In this document: positions 53,873 through 64,000 of the stretch, piece after piece
How the letters are laid out: each line of letters begins with the position of its first letter
Numbering within the stretch: the stretch's first letter is position 1
DNA from: an uncultured Paracoccus sp.
GTDB lineage: Bacteria > Pseudomonadota > Alphaproteobacteria > Rhodobacterales > Rhodobacteraceae
DNA: 64,000 nt
Direction of reading: 5' to 3'
Assembly: GCF_937873615.1 (NCBI RefSeq)
Contig: NZ_CALMYP010000011.1
Location: 1-64,000, forward strand
Program-made: the position numbers and the translations under genes
The notes under the pieces: model-generated
What the model was told of the DNA's origin: nothing
Seen by the model: only the letters and a program-made list of their open reading frames with translations
The model's database searches: none

Positions 53873-54517
53873 TCAGCCGAGCGCGCGGATCAGCCCCGGC
53901 AGTTCGGCAAAATCGGAAAACAGCGCCCGGTGCGGCAATTCCTCGGCGGGTGTCGTCCGGTAGCCTTCGGTGAACAGTAAGAAGGGCAGACCGGCAAGTT
54001 TCGCGGTTTCGGCATCGACCTCGCTGTCGCCGATATAAGCCGTCTCGCCGCCGCCCAGATCCTGCCGCAACTTCAGAAGCGTGGCCGGGTCGGGTTTGCG
54101 CGGCAGGCCGCTATCGCCGCCGATCACCCCGGCAAAGAAGCGGTCCAACCCGAGATGGCGCAGCACCGCATGGGCAGGTGCAGCAGGCTTGTTGGTGCAG
54201 ACCCCCAGCACATCGCCACGCTGGCGCAGCGCGTCCAGCGCCGCCTCGACGCCCGGATAGGGCTGCGTCAGACCGACCGCGTCCTCGTATCGCGCGACCA
54301 GATTCTCGGCCATGCGCGCCGCCCGCGCGGGATCTTCAAGACCGCGCGCCGCCAGCATCTGCCCGATCAGCGCCGGCACGCCGCGCCCGACAAAGCCACG
54401 GATGGTGGCCAGATCGAAGCCTTCCAGCCCCTCATCGGCCAGCACCGCATTGGCGGTGGCGTGAATATCGGGCGCACTGTCGATCAGCGTCCCGTCGAGA
54501 TCGAAAATGACGATCAC
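53873..54517 (-). CDS. gph: phosphoglycolate phosphatase (HAD family)
   Basis: 214-residue HAD hydrolase that dephosphorylates 2-phosphoglycolate. HAD motif [14 protein letters not shown] begins at residue 5 with nucleophile Asp6; motif II is CTNKP; motif III/IV is RKPDPATLL...YIGDSEVD. The start is GTG at 54517, overlapping the rpe stop as GTGA. The rpe-gph pair is a common arrangement linking pentose phosphate/Calvin and photorespiratory salvage enzymes. Confidence 0.88.
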   Translation of the reverse strand: MIVIFDLDGTLIDSAPDIHATANAVLADEGLEGFDLATIRGFVGRGVPALIGQMLAARGLEDPARAARMAENLVARYEDAVGLTQPYPGVEAALDALRQRGDVLGVCTNKPAAPAHAVLRHLGLDRFFAGVIGGDSGLPRKPDPATLLKLRQDLGGGETAYIGDSEVDAETAKLAGLPFLLFTEGYRTTPAEELPHRALFSDFAELPGLIRALG

Positions 54518-55209
54518 CGTGCCAATGCGCCTTCGGCAGCCTCGCGGATCGCCCGGATATTCGCGCCGTAAACCTGCGGATTTTCGACCGAGCCGCCCTT
54601 GAACACGGCAGAGCCCGCGACCAGCACATCCGCGCCTGCCTTCGCGACCAATGGCGCGGTCTTCACATCGACGCCGCCATCGACCTGAATATGGATCGGC
54701 CGGTCACCGATCATGCCGCGCAGCCGGGCGATCTTGTCGACCTGGCTATGGATGAATTTCTGCCCGCCAAAGCCCGGATTGACCGACATGATCAGCACCA
54801 GATCGCAGAGATCCAGCACATATTCGATGGATTCGAGCGGTGTGCCCGGATTGAGCGAGACGCCTGCCTGTTTCCCGGTCGCCCGGATCGCCTGAAGCGT
54901 GCGGTGGATATGGGGGCCGGCCTCGATATGGGCGGTGATCAGGTCGGCCCCGGCCTCGGCATAGGCCTCGATATAGGGATCGACCGGCGCGATCATCAGA
55001 TGCACGTCCATGTAGGTCTTCACATGCGGCCGGAACGCCTTCACGGCGGGCGGGCCGAAGGTCAGGTTCGGCACGAAATGACCGTCCATGACATCGACAT
55101 GGACCCAGTCGGCGCCCTCCGCCTCGATGGCGCGAATCTCGCGGCCGAAATCGGCGAAATCGGCGGACAGGATCGAGGGGGCGATCTTGATGCTGCGGTC
55201 GAAGCTCAT
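54514..55209 (-). CDS. rpe: ribulose-phosphate 3-epimerase
   Basis: 231-residue TIM-barrel metalloenzyme interconverting ribulose 5-phosphate and xylulose 5-phosphate. Motifs: APSILSADF near residue 10, [12 protein letters not shown] with the metal-binding His/Asp, [18 protein letters not shown] and [14 protein letters not shown] at 55209 gives the standard start. It overlaps gph by four bases. Confidence 0.95.
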   Translation of the reverse strand: MSFDRSIKIAPSILSADFADFGREIRAIEAEGADWVHVDVMDGHFVPNLTFGPPAVKAFRPHVKTYMDVHLMIAPVDPYIEAYAEAGADLITAHIEAGPHIHRTLQAIRATGKQAGVSLNPGTPLESIEYVLDLCDLVLIMSVNPGFGGQKFIHSQVDKIARLRGMIGDRPIHIQVDGGVDVKTAPLVAKAGADVLVAGSAVFKGGSVENPQVYGANIRAIREAAEGALAR

Positions 55210-55291
55210 CACAGGTTTTCCGGCTCTTGCGTTCGGGGATGGCAGACGCATAGGGCCGAACCGCCGCCGCCGTCAACCGCAGCCATGTTAC

Positions 55292-56215
55292 TTAGCCACG
55301 CCGGAACGCCCCGGACATCGCGGCGAGATAGAATGCCACCGTTCCGGGCAATGTCTGCCGCCGCAGCCTGAGCCGCGCCAGTGCCGTAGCTGATCGATGC
55401 CGCGTCAACGCCTCGGCGAAACGGCGCAGCAAGGCGCGATTTTCTTCGGTCAGTTCCTCTTCAACGGCTGACAGAGCGGCGACATTCTCGTGCAGCCAGG
55501 CACCGTAATCCCCCGTGAAAAGCTGCCACAACCGCGCCCGCATGGCCGGCAAGGTGTCATTGCGCCCCTTCAGGTTGTCCCCATGCTGGCGATAAAGAAG
55601 CACCTCGGCATCGTCGCGGTAAATGGGAAACCCGGCCCCGGTGACCAGCTGGTAAAGCCACCAGTCATGCGATTCGATCCCGGCGGCTGCGGCGGCAGGC
55701 GCCGCGCGCTGCGCCAAGGCAACCGTAGCGGGCGGCAGCAGCAGGGTATTGCCGGGCGTCACCGCCTGAATCAGCGCATTGCGGAACCCGAAAGGTCCGG
55801 GAAACCGCCGAGAGGCCGTCAGCGGTCGCAGATCGGCATCGCAGATCGTCGTCCGCGCGCAGTAGAGGCCAAGGCCATGATCCCCGTTCAGGATCCCGAT
55901 TGCCCGCGCCAGCTTGTCGTCATGCCAGACATCGTCCTGATCGGCGAATGCCATGAACTCATCCGGCTGGGCTTGGGCAATCAACGACAGGAAATTTCGC
56001 GTGGCGCCCGCTTTCGGCCCTTCGATCAACTGCACCTGCCCTGCCGGTCGCGAGGCCGCGAAGGCCCGCACGATCTCGGGGCCCGCATCACAAGAGCCAT
56101 CGTCGGATACCACAAGTCGCCAATCGGAATGCGTCTGGCGCGCAATGCTGTCGAGCTGGGCCGCGACATGCTCGCCCCCCTGATAAAGCGCCAGTCCGAT
56201 CAGTATCCGTGCCAA
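55292..56215 (-). CDS. family 2 glycosyltransferase
   Basis: 307-residue GT-A enzyme of the GT2 family. The N terminus reads ILIGLALYQGGEHVAAQLDSI, then LVVSDDGSCD, and the acceptor-region signature FADQDDVWHDDKL, typical of rhamnosyl- or galactosyl-transferases for surface polysaccharides. No ATG fits; TTG at 56215 with GAGGGTGG upstream starts right at the conserved strand. It stands 82 bases from rpe and is the third glycosyltransferase in the window. The sugar is not determined; rhamnose is a reasonable guess given rfbCBDA 2 kb away. Confidence 0.82.
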   Translation of the reverse strand: MARILIGLALYQGGEHVAAQLDSIARQTHSDWRLVVSDDGSCDAGPEIVRAFAASRPAGQVQLIEGPKAGATRNFLSLIAQAQPDEFMAFADQDDVWHDDKLARAIGILNGDHGLGLYCARTTICDADLRPLTASRRFPGPFGFRNALIQAVTPGNTLLLPPATVALAQRAAPAAAAAGIESHDWWLYQLVTGAGFPIYRDDAEVLLYRQHGDNLKGRNDTLPAMRARLWQLFTGDYGAWLHENVAALSAVEEELTEENRALLRRFAEALTRHRSATALARLRLRRQTLPGTVAFYLAAMSGAFRRG

Positions 56216-56335
56216 GCCACCCTCGCCATTCGACTTCAGTTCGGCCCTTTTGCCGCGATCAGCGCGATCAGCGCAAGCCGGCAGCCGGCGCTGCCTGAGC
56301 ATCCGGGGCTTGTCGGCGCGCGATCCGTGGGAACG

Positions 56336-57121
56336 TCAGTCGCAGATCCGCCAGCCGCCCCTGCGGGCGGCGATGTCGAAATGCAGGTGGTCGTCATGGG
56401 CAGCATCGGAGCCGGGACCGAGCACCGTGGTGAAATACAGACAGGCACCATGGCGCATCGCCTTCTGCACCGCCTCGCGCATGTCGCCAGATCCGTTGCG
56501 CGGCGAGATGGTCAATTCGCTGCCATCGGAGAGTTTCAGCGCCGCGATGTCGAAGGCATTGCCAAGCGCATGTTCCGACAGCTTTTCGCCGCCATCCCCG
56601 ACCCGGGCGCGGCATTGATAGGTCGAACCCGGCACGATCCCGGTAATGGCTGGCGCGCCGGGCAGGTGCCGGACGACCGGCACGGCCTCGTCGCGCAGCC
56701 ACAGCGCCAGTTGCCGCACCGTCGCACAGCGCATGGTCGCGCCGCCGGCAATGCCGACGCCGGGCTGCAAGGCGGTGACGTTCAGCGGCCGGGCAATCCC
56801 GCAATCGCGATCCTCGGGCGAGGTCAGCGGGTCGAGACGCGTATAGCGGACCCCCAGCATGGTCAGGCCGAAAAGGCAGGACAGATAGCTGGCATCGCTC
56901 TCGGTCAGCGCCTGCCAGGCCGGCGGATCTGGCTCGACCCCGGGCTTCTCGACGAAGGGTTGGTCCCCGACGGCAGGGATATCGGGCCGGGCGGTCGGCG
57001 GCATCTCGGGGCGCATGACCGGCCTTTGGGCTTCGGGCGCGACCTCTGCCCCGGTCTGCCCGGACGCTGCCAGTCCCGGCGACCAGACCATCCCGAGGAT
57101 GAGAAGCAGGCGCCCGAACAT
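56336..57121 (-). CDS. extensin-like C-terminal domain protein, LAS-type peptidase fold
   Basis: 261-residue exported protein. A signal peptide (LLLILGMVWSPGLAAS) is followed by a Pro-rich linker and the extensin-like C domain. The motifs SEHALGNAFDI and DDHLHFDIA supply the His/Asp/His zinc pattern seen in VanY/LAS-type peptidoglycan peptidases. Two cysteines (YLSCLF, DRDCGI) may form a disulfide. ATG at 57121 is 4 bases after the L,D-transpeptidase stop, so the two are co-transcribed and probably act together on peptidoglycan (inference). Confidence 0.82.
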   Translation of the reverse strand: MFGRLLLILGMVWSPGLAASGQTGAEVAPEAQRPVMRPEMPPTARPDIPAVGDQPFVEKPGVEPDPPAWQALTESDASYLSCLFGLTMLGVRYTRLDPLTSPEDRDCGIARPLNVTALQPGVGIAGGATMRCATVRQLALWLRDEAVPVVRHLPGAPAITGIVPGSTYQCRARVGDGGEKLSEHALGNAFDIAALKLSDGSELTISPRNGSGDMREAVQKAMRHGACLYFTTVLGPGSDAAHDDHLHFDIAARRGGWRICD

Positions 57122-57125
57122 GGTC

Positions 57126-58403
57126 CTACTGCGCCGGAACCTGCTGTCCCGCCGCCGGCTGAACCAAGACACCGGGCGCGCCCGAGGTCGCCGCCTCGAC
57201 CGCGGCGGCCAGCGGATCGGTCGGCGCGGCACCCGTGGCCGGCACCGCTGCGGGCACGACCGGCATCGCCGCCAGACTCGCGGGTCGCGGCAGCGGCGGG
57301 GCCGAGGAGATCAGCGCCAGCGAAGCCACCCCGGCAACCCCTGCCGCCGGCACCGGCCCGGCCGCAGCCGCCACCGCTTTCGAGACACCCTTGGCCTCGC
57401 CCATGACATCGGCCAGCGAGGTGCCGCGCTCCAGAAAATCGACCGTGGTGATGCCGGGCTGGACCATATGGGCCAGTTCCTCGGCATCCCAATTGGTCAG
57501 CCGCACACAACCATGCGATTCGCTGACGAACAGGCGCGATGGCGTCGGCGTGCCGTGGATGCCATAGGTCGGCTTGGTCAGCGCGATCCAGACCGTGCCC
57601 ACCGGCCCGTTCGGCCCCGGCGGCAGGGTCAGCACCGTCTTGTTCTCGCCCTGGGTGAAATTGATCGCCGGGTTATAGGTATATTCCGGCTTCAGCGCCA
57701 CGGCGCGGACCTTGTGGGTCCCGCTCGGCGACGGCGTCTCGGTCGAGCCGATGGTGGCCGGGTAATTCACCACCATATGCCCCTCGGCATCGTAGCCGGC
57801 GACGCGGTTGGTGCCCTTCTCGACGAAGATCCGCGCCACCTTGGCGCGCAGGGGCTTCGACGGCGCGATCACCTTGATGGTGGAGCCCGCGACCAGCGGA
57901 ATGCCCGGGTTCAGGGTTGAGACGAATTTCTCGTCCATGTGAAAACGCTCGCCCAGCTTCTCGGCCACGCTGGTATAGCCGAGCGAGGTCATGTTCGCCT
58001 TTTCCAGGTAATCGTTCGGGATATGCAGCGTCAGTTCCGAGGCGTCGGCCTCGGTGATGGTGTAATCCATGGTCATGGCGCCGCCGGCAAAGGGCTGCAG
58101 CGCGGCCCAGACCTGCGGGTCCATCTGGCCATCGGCGGGCAGACCGCTGCGGCGTTCGAATGCGGCGATGGCGCTGCGGCTCATGCCGCCCTTGATGCCG
58201 TCGATCACCCCGGGCGAGGTGCCGGCGCGGTCCAGCATCACCTGCACCTTGACCGTCAGCGCCGATTGACCGGAGGGCAGCGGCCCGCCCGCATAGCTGG
58301 CTGCCTCGATACCTGCGGCGGTGATCGGGGCAGCCGCAGCGAAGCCCGGCAGAAGCACGGCAAGGACCGTCGAGAAAAGGGCGGTGCGGAGAGAGACGGG
58401 CAT
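57126..58403 (-). CDS. L,D-transpeptidase with peptidoglycan-binding domain
   Basis: 425-residue exported protein. After the signal peptide comes a PG_binding_1-type domain (about 48-103, LDRAGTSPGVIDGIKGGMSR...FERRSGL). A LysM-like stretch follows (about 143-180, EKLGERFHMDEKFVSTLNPG), then the YkuD domain with His283 (GIHGTPTPSR) and catalytic Cys299 (SESHGCVRL). A low-complexity Ala/Pro tail follows from about 345. It is the largest of the three L,D-transpeptidases in the window and is paired with the extensin-like gene. Confidence 0.92.
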   Translation of the reverse strand: MPVSLRTALFSTVLAVLLPGFAAAAPITAAGIEAASYAGGPLPSGQSALTVKVQVMLDRAGTSPGVIDGIKGGMSRSAIAAFERRSGLPADGQMDPQVWAALQPFAGGAMTMDYTITEADASELTLHIPNDYLEKANMTSLGYTSVAEKLGERFHMDEKFVSTLNPGIPLVAGSTIKVIAPSKPLRAKVARIFVEKGTNRVAGYDAEGHMVVNYPATIGSTETPSPSGTHKVRAVALKPEYTYNPAINFTQGENKTVLTLPPGPNGPVGTVWIALTKPTYGIHGTPTPSRLFVSESHGCVRLTNWDAEELAHMVQPGITTVDFLERGTSLADVMGEAKGVSKAVAAAAGPVPAAGVAGVASLALISSAPPLPRPASLAAMPVVPAAVPATGAAPTDPLAAAVEAATSGAPGVLVQPAAGQQVPAQ

Positions 58404-58458
58404 GCAAGCCTCCTGCTGCGGTGTGATTGAAACATATCACATGGCAGGAGTTCCCCGT

Positions 58459-59211
58459 CTAGCGCACGAAGCTGGCCCGATGCCCCGGCGGATATACGCG
58501 GCGCGAGTGGGACAGTGCGCGCCCATCGCTCCACAGGGTGCGGTCCAGCGTCAGCACCGGAAAGCCCTTTTCGGCCCCCAACTCCTCGGCACATTCGGCG
58601 GTCAGGCGGGTGGCCAGAATCTCCAGCCGGCCGGACAGTTGCGGCACCACGCGGCGCATCCATTCCAGCGGCTCGGCATCGCGGATCATCTCATCGGTCA
58701 GGGCGACATAATCCTGTGGCGCGAGATAGCCCACCTCGACGCAATAGGGTGCATCATCGGCAGTTATCAATGCGCGATAGCGGATCAGCGGTTCGGCGCG
58801 GGTGACATGCATGATCGACATCACCTCAGGGGTGGCGCGCACGACATCGCGCCCCGTCAGATGATAGGCATAGGTCGCGCCGGTCGCCTCGACCTCATCG
58901 CGGATCGGGGTTGCTTCGGCGCCGGCATCGGGGACCGACGTGGCCGCGACCCGGGTGCCGACCCTTCGCCGGCGCTGCACGATTCCGTCCTGTGCCAACT
59001 GGCTGAGCGCTCGATTCACGGTCGCGCGCGCGCAACCCAGTTCATCGGCCAGTTGATGTTCGGTCGGGATCAGTTGCCCCGCCTTCCATCTGCCGCTGCG
59101 GATACGGCGCAGGACTTCGGCCTGAACCGCTTGCCACGTATTCAGTGTCTGACGACCGGCAGGCCTCAGACTGCCGGATGGAAGCGATGGTTCTAGCTTG
59201 GCATTCAACAT
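58459..59211 (-). CDS. GntR family regulator, HutC/UTRA subfamily
   Basis: 250-residue transcription factor with an N-terminal winged helix (about 25-90: QAEVLRRIRSGRWKAGQLIPTEHQLADELGCARATVNRALSQLAQDGIV region) and a C-terminal UTRA ligand domain (about 100-250, with YRALITADDAPYCVEVGYL). Such proteins usually repress catabolic genes and respond to small organic acids or sugars. No obvious catabolic operon is adjacent; two copies of TGAGTTGATCAT lie just upstream and may be its own operators. Ligand unknown. Confidence 0.88.
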   Translation of the reverse strand: MLNAKLEPSLPSGSLRPAGRQTLNTWQAVQAEVLRRIRSGRWKAGQLIPTEHQLADELGCARATVNRALSQLAQDGIVQRRRRVGTRVAATSVPDAGAEATPIRDEVEATGATYAYHLTGRDVVRATPEVMSIMHVTRAEPLIRYRALITADDAPYCVEVGYLAPQDYVALTDEMIRDAEPLEWMRRVVPQLSGRLEILATRLTAECAEELGAEKGFPVLTLDRTLWSDGRALSHSRRVYPPGHRASFVR

Positions 59212-59246
59212 GGGTTTGACCTGCTCTCGTTGCGATGGCAGTGATA

Positions 59247-59331
59247 TGAGTTGATCATGAAGTAGGAACCGCAGTTCATCCCGTCAAAGGGCAGCGGCGG
59301 CCCCGACACAATCGTGAATTGAGTTGATCAT
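59247..59331. promoter_or_regulatory. two direct copies of TGAGTTGATCAT (candidate operators)
   Basis: The 12-base motif occurs at 59247-59258 and 59320-59331, 73 bases apart, each containing the palindrome TGATCA. They lie in the 249-base divergent region between the GntR gene and rnhB. A related sequence, TCATCATTCGG at 60148-60158, matches the flank of the second copy at 10 of 11 positions and precedes ccrM. Confidence 0.5.
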
Positions 59332-59378
59332 TCGGTGAGGTGCCGTTGCGACATATCATTATTGGCTCGATTGTTTTT

Positions 59379-59411
59379 ATGCATGTGTCCAAAAGAATGA
59401 TACACACGCAT
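59379..59411. promoter_or_regulatory. inverted repeat upstream of rnhB
   Basis: ATGCATGTGT (59379-59388) and ACACACGCAT (59402-59411) match as an inverted repeat at 9 of 10 positions with a 13-base spacer, in an AT-rich stretch before rnhB. It could be an operator or the 5' leader hairpin. Confidence 0.35.
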
Positions 59412-59460
59412 GAGGAGAGCGGTGTAGTACAAAATTGTTCTTCGGCGGATATCTTCCGAT

Positions 59461-60109
59461 ATGATCACGACGCCCCGGAATAGTTGTCCCGATTTCGCCC
59501 ATGAGCTTGACGCCTGGCGCGATGGCGCGCGGATCGTCGCCGGCGTGGACGAGGCCGGGCGTGGCCCGCTGGCCGGCCCGGTCACGGCGGCGGCGGTGGT
59601 GCTCGATATCCGCCGGCTGCCCGGCGGGTTGAACGATTCCAAGAAACTCTCGCCCGCCTCTCGCGACCGCCTGGCCGATGCGATTCGCGGCAGCGCCGAT
59701 TGGGCCATAGCCCATGTCTGGGTCGAGGAGATCGACCGTCTCAATATCCTGCAGGCGTCGCATCTGGCCATGTGCCGCGCCCTGTCCGGTCTGCGCCGGG
59801 CCCCGACCATGGCGCTGATCGACGGCAACGCCGTGCCGAAGGCGCTGCCGATGCCGGGCCGGGCCATCGTCAAGGGCGACGCGCGCGCGCTCAGCATCGC
59901 GGCGGCTTCGATCCTGGCGAAAACCGCGCGCGATAAGGTCATGGTGGATTTGGCGCAACAGTTTCCCGGCTACGGCTGGGACCGGAACGCCGGATACCCC
60001 ACCCCCGAACACAAGCGCGCACTGATGGAACTGGGCGTGACCCCATATCATCGACGCACTTTTGCACCCGTCCACAATATCTTGTGTAAAGCCACAACCA
60101 CAACTGATT

Positions 60110-60111
<2 letters not shown>
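59461..60111 (+). CDS. rnhB: ribonuclease HII
   Basis: 216-residue endonuclease that cuts RNA in RNA/DNA hybrids and removes misincorporated ribonucleotides. Active-site residues are in [15 protein letters not shown] (Asp/Glu), IDGNAVPK (Asp) and [17 protein letters not shown], followed by the Asp of ARDKVM. ATG at 59461 lacks a strong ribosome site, so the start is slightly uncertain. It precedes ccrM by 89 bases, an arrangement seen in other alphaproteobacteria. Confidence 0.93.
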
Positions 60112-61313
<1,202 letters not shown>

Positions 61314-61322
61314 CATCCCCCA

Positions 61323-61403
61323 CAAGTTTCGCCATGTCCGACAGCCTCGCTCGTTCGGCTCGGACAAACTTGCCCCGTCATCCTCGGATGGCGGGGCTTT
61401 TTT
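61323..61403 (+). terminator. terminator of ccrM with preceding extended inverted repeat
   Basis: A 12-base stem (61372-61383 with 61386-61397, one G-T pair) is followed by six T residues (61398-61403), a textbook Rho-independent terminator. Just before it, CAAGTTT/AAACTTG and TGTCCGA/TCGGACA form a longer interrupted inverted repeat at 61323-61372. Confidence 0.8.
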
Positions 61404-61504
61404 CTGCGAACCTGCGGTAGACCGATGGCGCGGTGTCTATCAGTCCGCGCCGGGCGGGACCGGCAAGTGTTAACGCCGGTGCCCAGCTTGCAACTTGCCC
61501 GGCC

Positions 61505-63661
61505 TTACGCCACGCCGTGCTCGTCCTTGAACTTGCGGCGATAGGCGTGGAGCAAGGGCTCGGTATAGCCCGAGGGCTGCGCGCGGCCCTTGAAGACCAG
61601 ATCGCAGGCGGCCTGGAAGGCCAGCGAATCCGAGCCATCCCCCATCGGCAGATAGGCCGGATCGCCGGCATTCTGGCGGTCGACGATGGCCGCTGCCTTC
61701 TTCATCGCCCCCATCACCCGGTCCTCGCTGACCACGCCGTGATGCAGCCAGTTGGCCAGCATCTGCGAGGAAATCCGGCAGGTGGCGCGGTCCTCCATCT
61801 GGCCGACATCCTCGATATCGGGGACCTTGGAACAGCCGACGCCCTGATCGACCCAGCGGACGACATAGCCGAGGATACCCTGCGCGTTGTTCAGGATCTC
61901 GGCGTCGATCTCGGCCTCGGGATAGCCGTTCGAGGGGGCGAGCGGGATGGTCAGCAGCTCCTCCAGCTTGCGGCGAGGGGCGGTTTTCAGGATCTCGTCC
62001 TGCCGCGCCTTCACATCGACCTGATGGTAATGCGTCGCATGCAGCGTGGCGGCGGTGGGCGACGGCACCCAGGCGCAGTTCGCACCGGATTTCGGGTGGC
62101 CGATCTTGGCCTCCAGCATCGCTGCCATGCGGTCCGGCATGGCCCACATGCCCTTGCCGATCTGGCCCTTGCCCTGAAAACCGCAGGCCAGGGCGATATC
62201 GACATTGCGATCCTCATAGCTGGACAGCCAGGGTTCGTTCTTCATCAGCGCCTTGCGCTTCATCACGCCGGCTTCCATCGAGGTATGGATCTCGTCGCCG
62301 GTGCGGTCGAGGAAGCCGGTATTGACGAAGGCCGCCCGGTGGCGCGCGGCGCGGATACATTCCTTGAGATTGGCCGAGGTCCGGCGCTCCTCGTCCATGA
62401 TGCCGATCTTGATGGTGTGGCGCGGCAGGCCGAGGATGTCTTCGACCGCGCCAAAGATCTCGTCCGCAAGCGCCACCTCATCGGGGCCGTGCATCTTCGG
62501 CTTCACGATATAGACCGAGGCGGCGGAATTGGCCTTCGCGCCTTTCAGGTCGTGCATCGAGGCCGCGACCGTGAACAGCGCATCCATGATCCCTTCCGGG
62601 ATTTCCTTGCCGTCGGCGGTCAGCACCGCCGGGTTGGTCATCAGATGGCCGACATTGCGCACGAACATCAGCGCCCGGCCCTTCAGCTTGGCGGGCTTTC
62701 CGTCGGGCGCGGTATAGGCGATGTCGTCTTCCAGACGGCGGGTCATCTGCTTGCCGCCCTTCTCGAAGGTTTCCTGCAGGCTGCCGTTCATCAGCCCCAG
62801 CCAATTGCCGTAAGCCACCACCTTGTCGGCGGCATCGACGGCGGCAACGCTGTCCTCGCAATCCATGATCGCCGACATGGCCGATTCCAGCCGCAGATCG
62901 GCAACGCCGGCGCGGTCAGTCTTGCCGATGGTGTTCGAAGGGTCGATGTCGATGATGATATGCAGCCCGTTATGGACCAGCACGATCCCCTTGGGCGCAG
63001 CCGTATCGCCGATATAGCCGGCGAAAGATGCGGGATCGGTCAGCCCGGTCTCGCCCTTATCGGTGCTGGCGACCAGCTTGCCTGCCTTGACCGCATAGCC
63101 GGTCACATCGGCATGGCTGGCGCCCGAGAGCGGCACCGCCTGATCGAGGAAGTTCTTCGCCCAGGCAATCACCTCAGCGCCACGCGCGGCGTCATAGCCC
63201 TTGCCCTCGGGCAGCGAGCCCATCGCGTCCGAGCCATAAAGCGCGTCATACAGGCTGCCCCAGCGGGCATTGGCGGCATTGAGCGCGAAACGCGCATTCA
63301 TCACCGGCACCACCAGCTGCGGCCCTGAAATCGTTGCCACCTCGGGATCGACATTGGCGGTGTCGATCTGGAAATCGGGACCTTCCGGCTTCAGATAGCC
63401 GATCTGTTCCAGAAAGGCGCGATAGGCGGCCGGATCGAATTCGGCATTGCGATGGGCGACATGCCATTTGTCGATGGCGGCCTGCAATTCCTCGCGCTTG
63501 GCCAATGCCTCGGCATTGCGCGGCCCGAAGCGATCCACGAGAGAGGCCAGCCCGGCCCAGAAATCCCCCGGTGCCACCCCGGTGCCCGGCAGCAGCGTGT
63601 TTTCGGCGAAAGCCGCCAATTCATCCGCGACCTGAAGGCCGGATTTCTGAACATATTCCAT
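61505..63661 (-). CDS. glcB: malate synthase G
   Basis: Condenses glyoxylate and acetyl-CoA to malate; 718 residues, the normal monomeric isoform-G length. Visible parts are [63 protein letters not shown] with the Mg/glyoxylate site region, and [20 protein letters not shown] at 63661 begins [18 protein letters not shown] as in relatives. It is 141 bases downstream of a purine permease gene on the same strand, consistent with glyoxylate coming from purine/ureide breakdown. Confidence 0.96.
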   Translation of the reverse strand: MEYVQKSGLQVADELAAFAENTLLPGTGVAPGDFWAGLASLVDRFGPRNAEALAKREELQAAIDKWHVAHRNAEFDPAAYRAFLEQIGYLKPEGPDFQIDTANVDPEVATISGPQLVVPVMNARFALNAANARWGSLYDALYGSDAMGSLPEGKGYDAARGAEVIAWAKNFLDQAVPLSGASHADVTGYAVKAGKLVASTDKGETGLTDPASFAGYIGDTAAPKGIVLVHNGLHIIIDIDPSNTIGKTDRAGVADLRLESAMSAIMDCEDSVAAVDAADKVVAYGNWLGLMNGSLQETFEKGGKQMTRRLEDDIAYTAPDGKPAKLKGRALMFVRNVGHLMTNPAVLTADGKEIPEGIMDALFTVAASMHDLKGAKANSAASVYIVKPKMHGPDEVALADEIFGAVEDILGLPRHTIKIGIMDEERRTSANLKECIRAARHRAAFVNTGFLDRTGDEIHTSMEAGVMKRKALMKNEPWLSSYEDRNVDIALACGFQGKGQIGKGMWAMPDRMAAMLEAKIGHPKSGANCAWVPSPTAATLHATHYHQVDVKARQDEILKTAPRRKLEELLTIPLAPSNGYPEAEIDAEILNNAQGILGYVVRWVDQGVGCSKVPDIEDVGQMEDRATCRISSQMLANWLHHGVVSEDRVMGAMKKAAAIVDRQNAGDPAYLPMGDGSDSLAFQAACDLVFKGRAQPSGYTEPLLHAYRRKFKDEHGVA

Positions 63662-63802
63662 GAGCGCGTCCTCTTTCCCCTCGGCGGCAATATTCGCCGA
63701 CCCTTTTGGTGGCAACGCCCCGGCAGGGCAACCCCTGTTAGCCCAAACGGCACTCTCGGGGCGCTGCATCAGCGGCCCCGTCCGCGCCGCTCCGCAAGCG
63801 GA

Positions 63803-64000
63803 TCAGTGCCCGCCATCGGACTGCATGGCAGCCTCGCGGACCTCATCGTCAGACACCGCTTCCGCGCCGTTGAAGGCCATGTTCAGCACCAAAGCGGTGA
63901 TCGAGGCCAGAAGGATGCCCGAATCGATCAGCGGGTGGATGGCATGGGGGATGTGCATCTTGAAATCGGGCGCCACCAACGGAATCATCCCCATCCCGAG
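63803..64000 (-). CDS. nucleobase:cation symporter-2 (NCS2) permease, C-terminal part
   Basis: Partial gene cut by the window edge; at least the last 65 residues are visible. GMIPLVAPDFKM followed by HPLIDSGILLASITALVLNMAFNG is the conserved final helix region of NCS2 uracil/xanthine/uric acid permeases. A short hydrophilic tail follows. The substrate is probably a purine such as xanthine or urate given the neighbouring glcB, but the specificity residues lie outside the window. Confidence 0.8.
   Translation of the reverse strand, partial: LGMGMIPLVAPDFKMHIPHAIHPLIDSGILLASITALVLNMAFNGAEAVSDDEVREAAMQSDGGH

Noticed and set aside
61433..63328. Plus-strand frame of 631 codons opposite glcB
   Set aside because: Shadow of malate synthase G, with His/Arg/Gly-rich low-information sequence and no ribosome site.

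Overview
The window looks like a chromosomal segment of an alphaproteobacterium, most likely Rhodobacteraceae and plausibly Paracoccus or a close relative. Reasons: high GC with strong third-position bias, a CcrM (GANTC) methyltransferase, GapR (DUF2312), an aglEFGAK alpha-glucoside operon, a trkA-trkH-hfq-hflX block, a SoxS-like thioredoxin and a DUF2946/PCuAC copper pair. The genus is inference from gene content; there is no rRNA gene in the window.

Layout. 1-6.4 kb: alpha-glucoside ABC uptake and hydrolysis (aglE, aglF, aglG, aglA, aglK). 6.4-11.1 kb: potassium uptake (trkA, trkH), then hfq and hflX. 11.2-14.8 kb: a DUF333-type lipoprotein, tRNA-Thr(TGT), a sulfotransferase-like protein, gapR, a small membrane protein, mnmH and an L,D-transpeptidase. 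15.2-17.7 kb: a copper P-type ATPase. 17.8-26.9 kb: a surface-polysaccharide region with a KpsE-like protein facing a kpsM-kpsE-kpsT operon, followed by three sulfotransferase-type genes. The middle one is a giant sulfotransferase/coiled-coil/GT4/GT2 fusion.

26.9-38.3 kb: a DUF1501/DUF1800 pair, a copper pair (PCuAC and DUF2946), rpmB, ada, a SoxS-like protein, serS, a membrane protein, and the yfgM-bamB-der operon. 38.4-45.5 kb: a MarR/nitrilase/grxC/comF block, a degenerate methyltransferase, hemH, phhB, DUF488, a second L,D-transpeptidase and a CAP-domain lipoprotein. 45.5-53.9 kb: a 1018-residue RTX protein diverging from a two-domain glycosyltransferase and the dTDP-L-rhamnose operon rfbCBDA. 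53.9-59.2 kb: gph, rpe, a GT2 glycosyltransferase, an extensin-like LAS-fold protein, a third L,D-transpeptidase and a GntR/UTRA regulator. 59.5-64 kb: rnhB, ccrM, malate synthase G (glcB) and the tail of an NCS2 purine permease.

The part most worth attention is the sulfotransferase plus glycosyltransferase plus ABC-exporter region. Together with the dTDP-rhamnose genes, a two-domain transferase and a separate GT2 it suggests a sulfated, possibly rhamnose-containing surface glycan that I do not recognise as a described locus. Regulatory DNA of note: three GANTC sites upstream of ccrM, two copies of TGAGTTGATCAT between the GntR gene and rnhB, a perfect 17-bp hairpin between convergent export genes, and an 11-bp hairpin between aglE and aglF. 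Most operons use 1-4 nt stop/start overlaps (ATGA, GTGA or TGATG), which helped fix starts.
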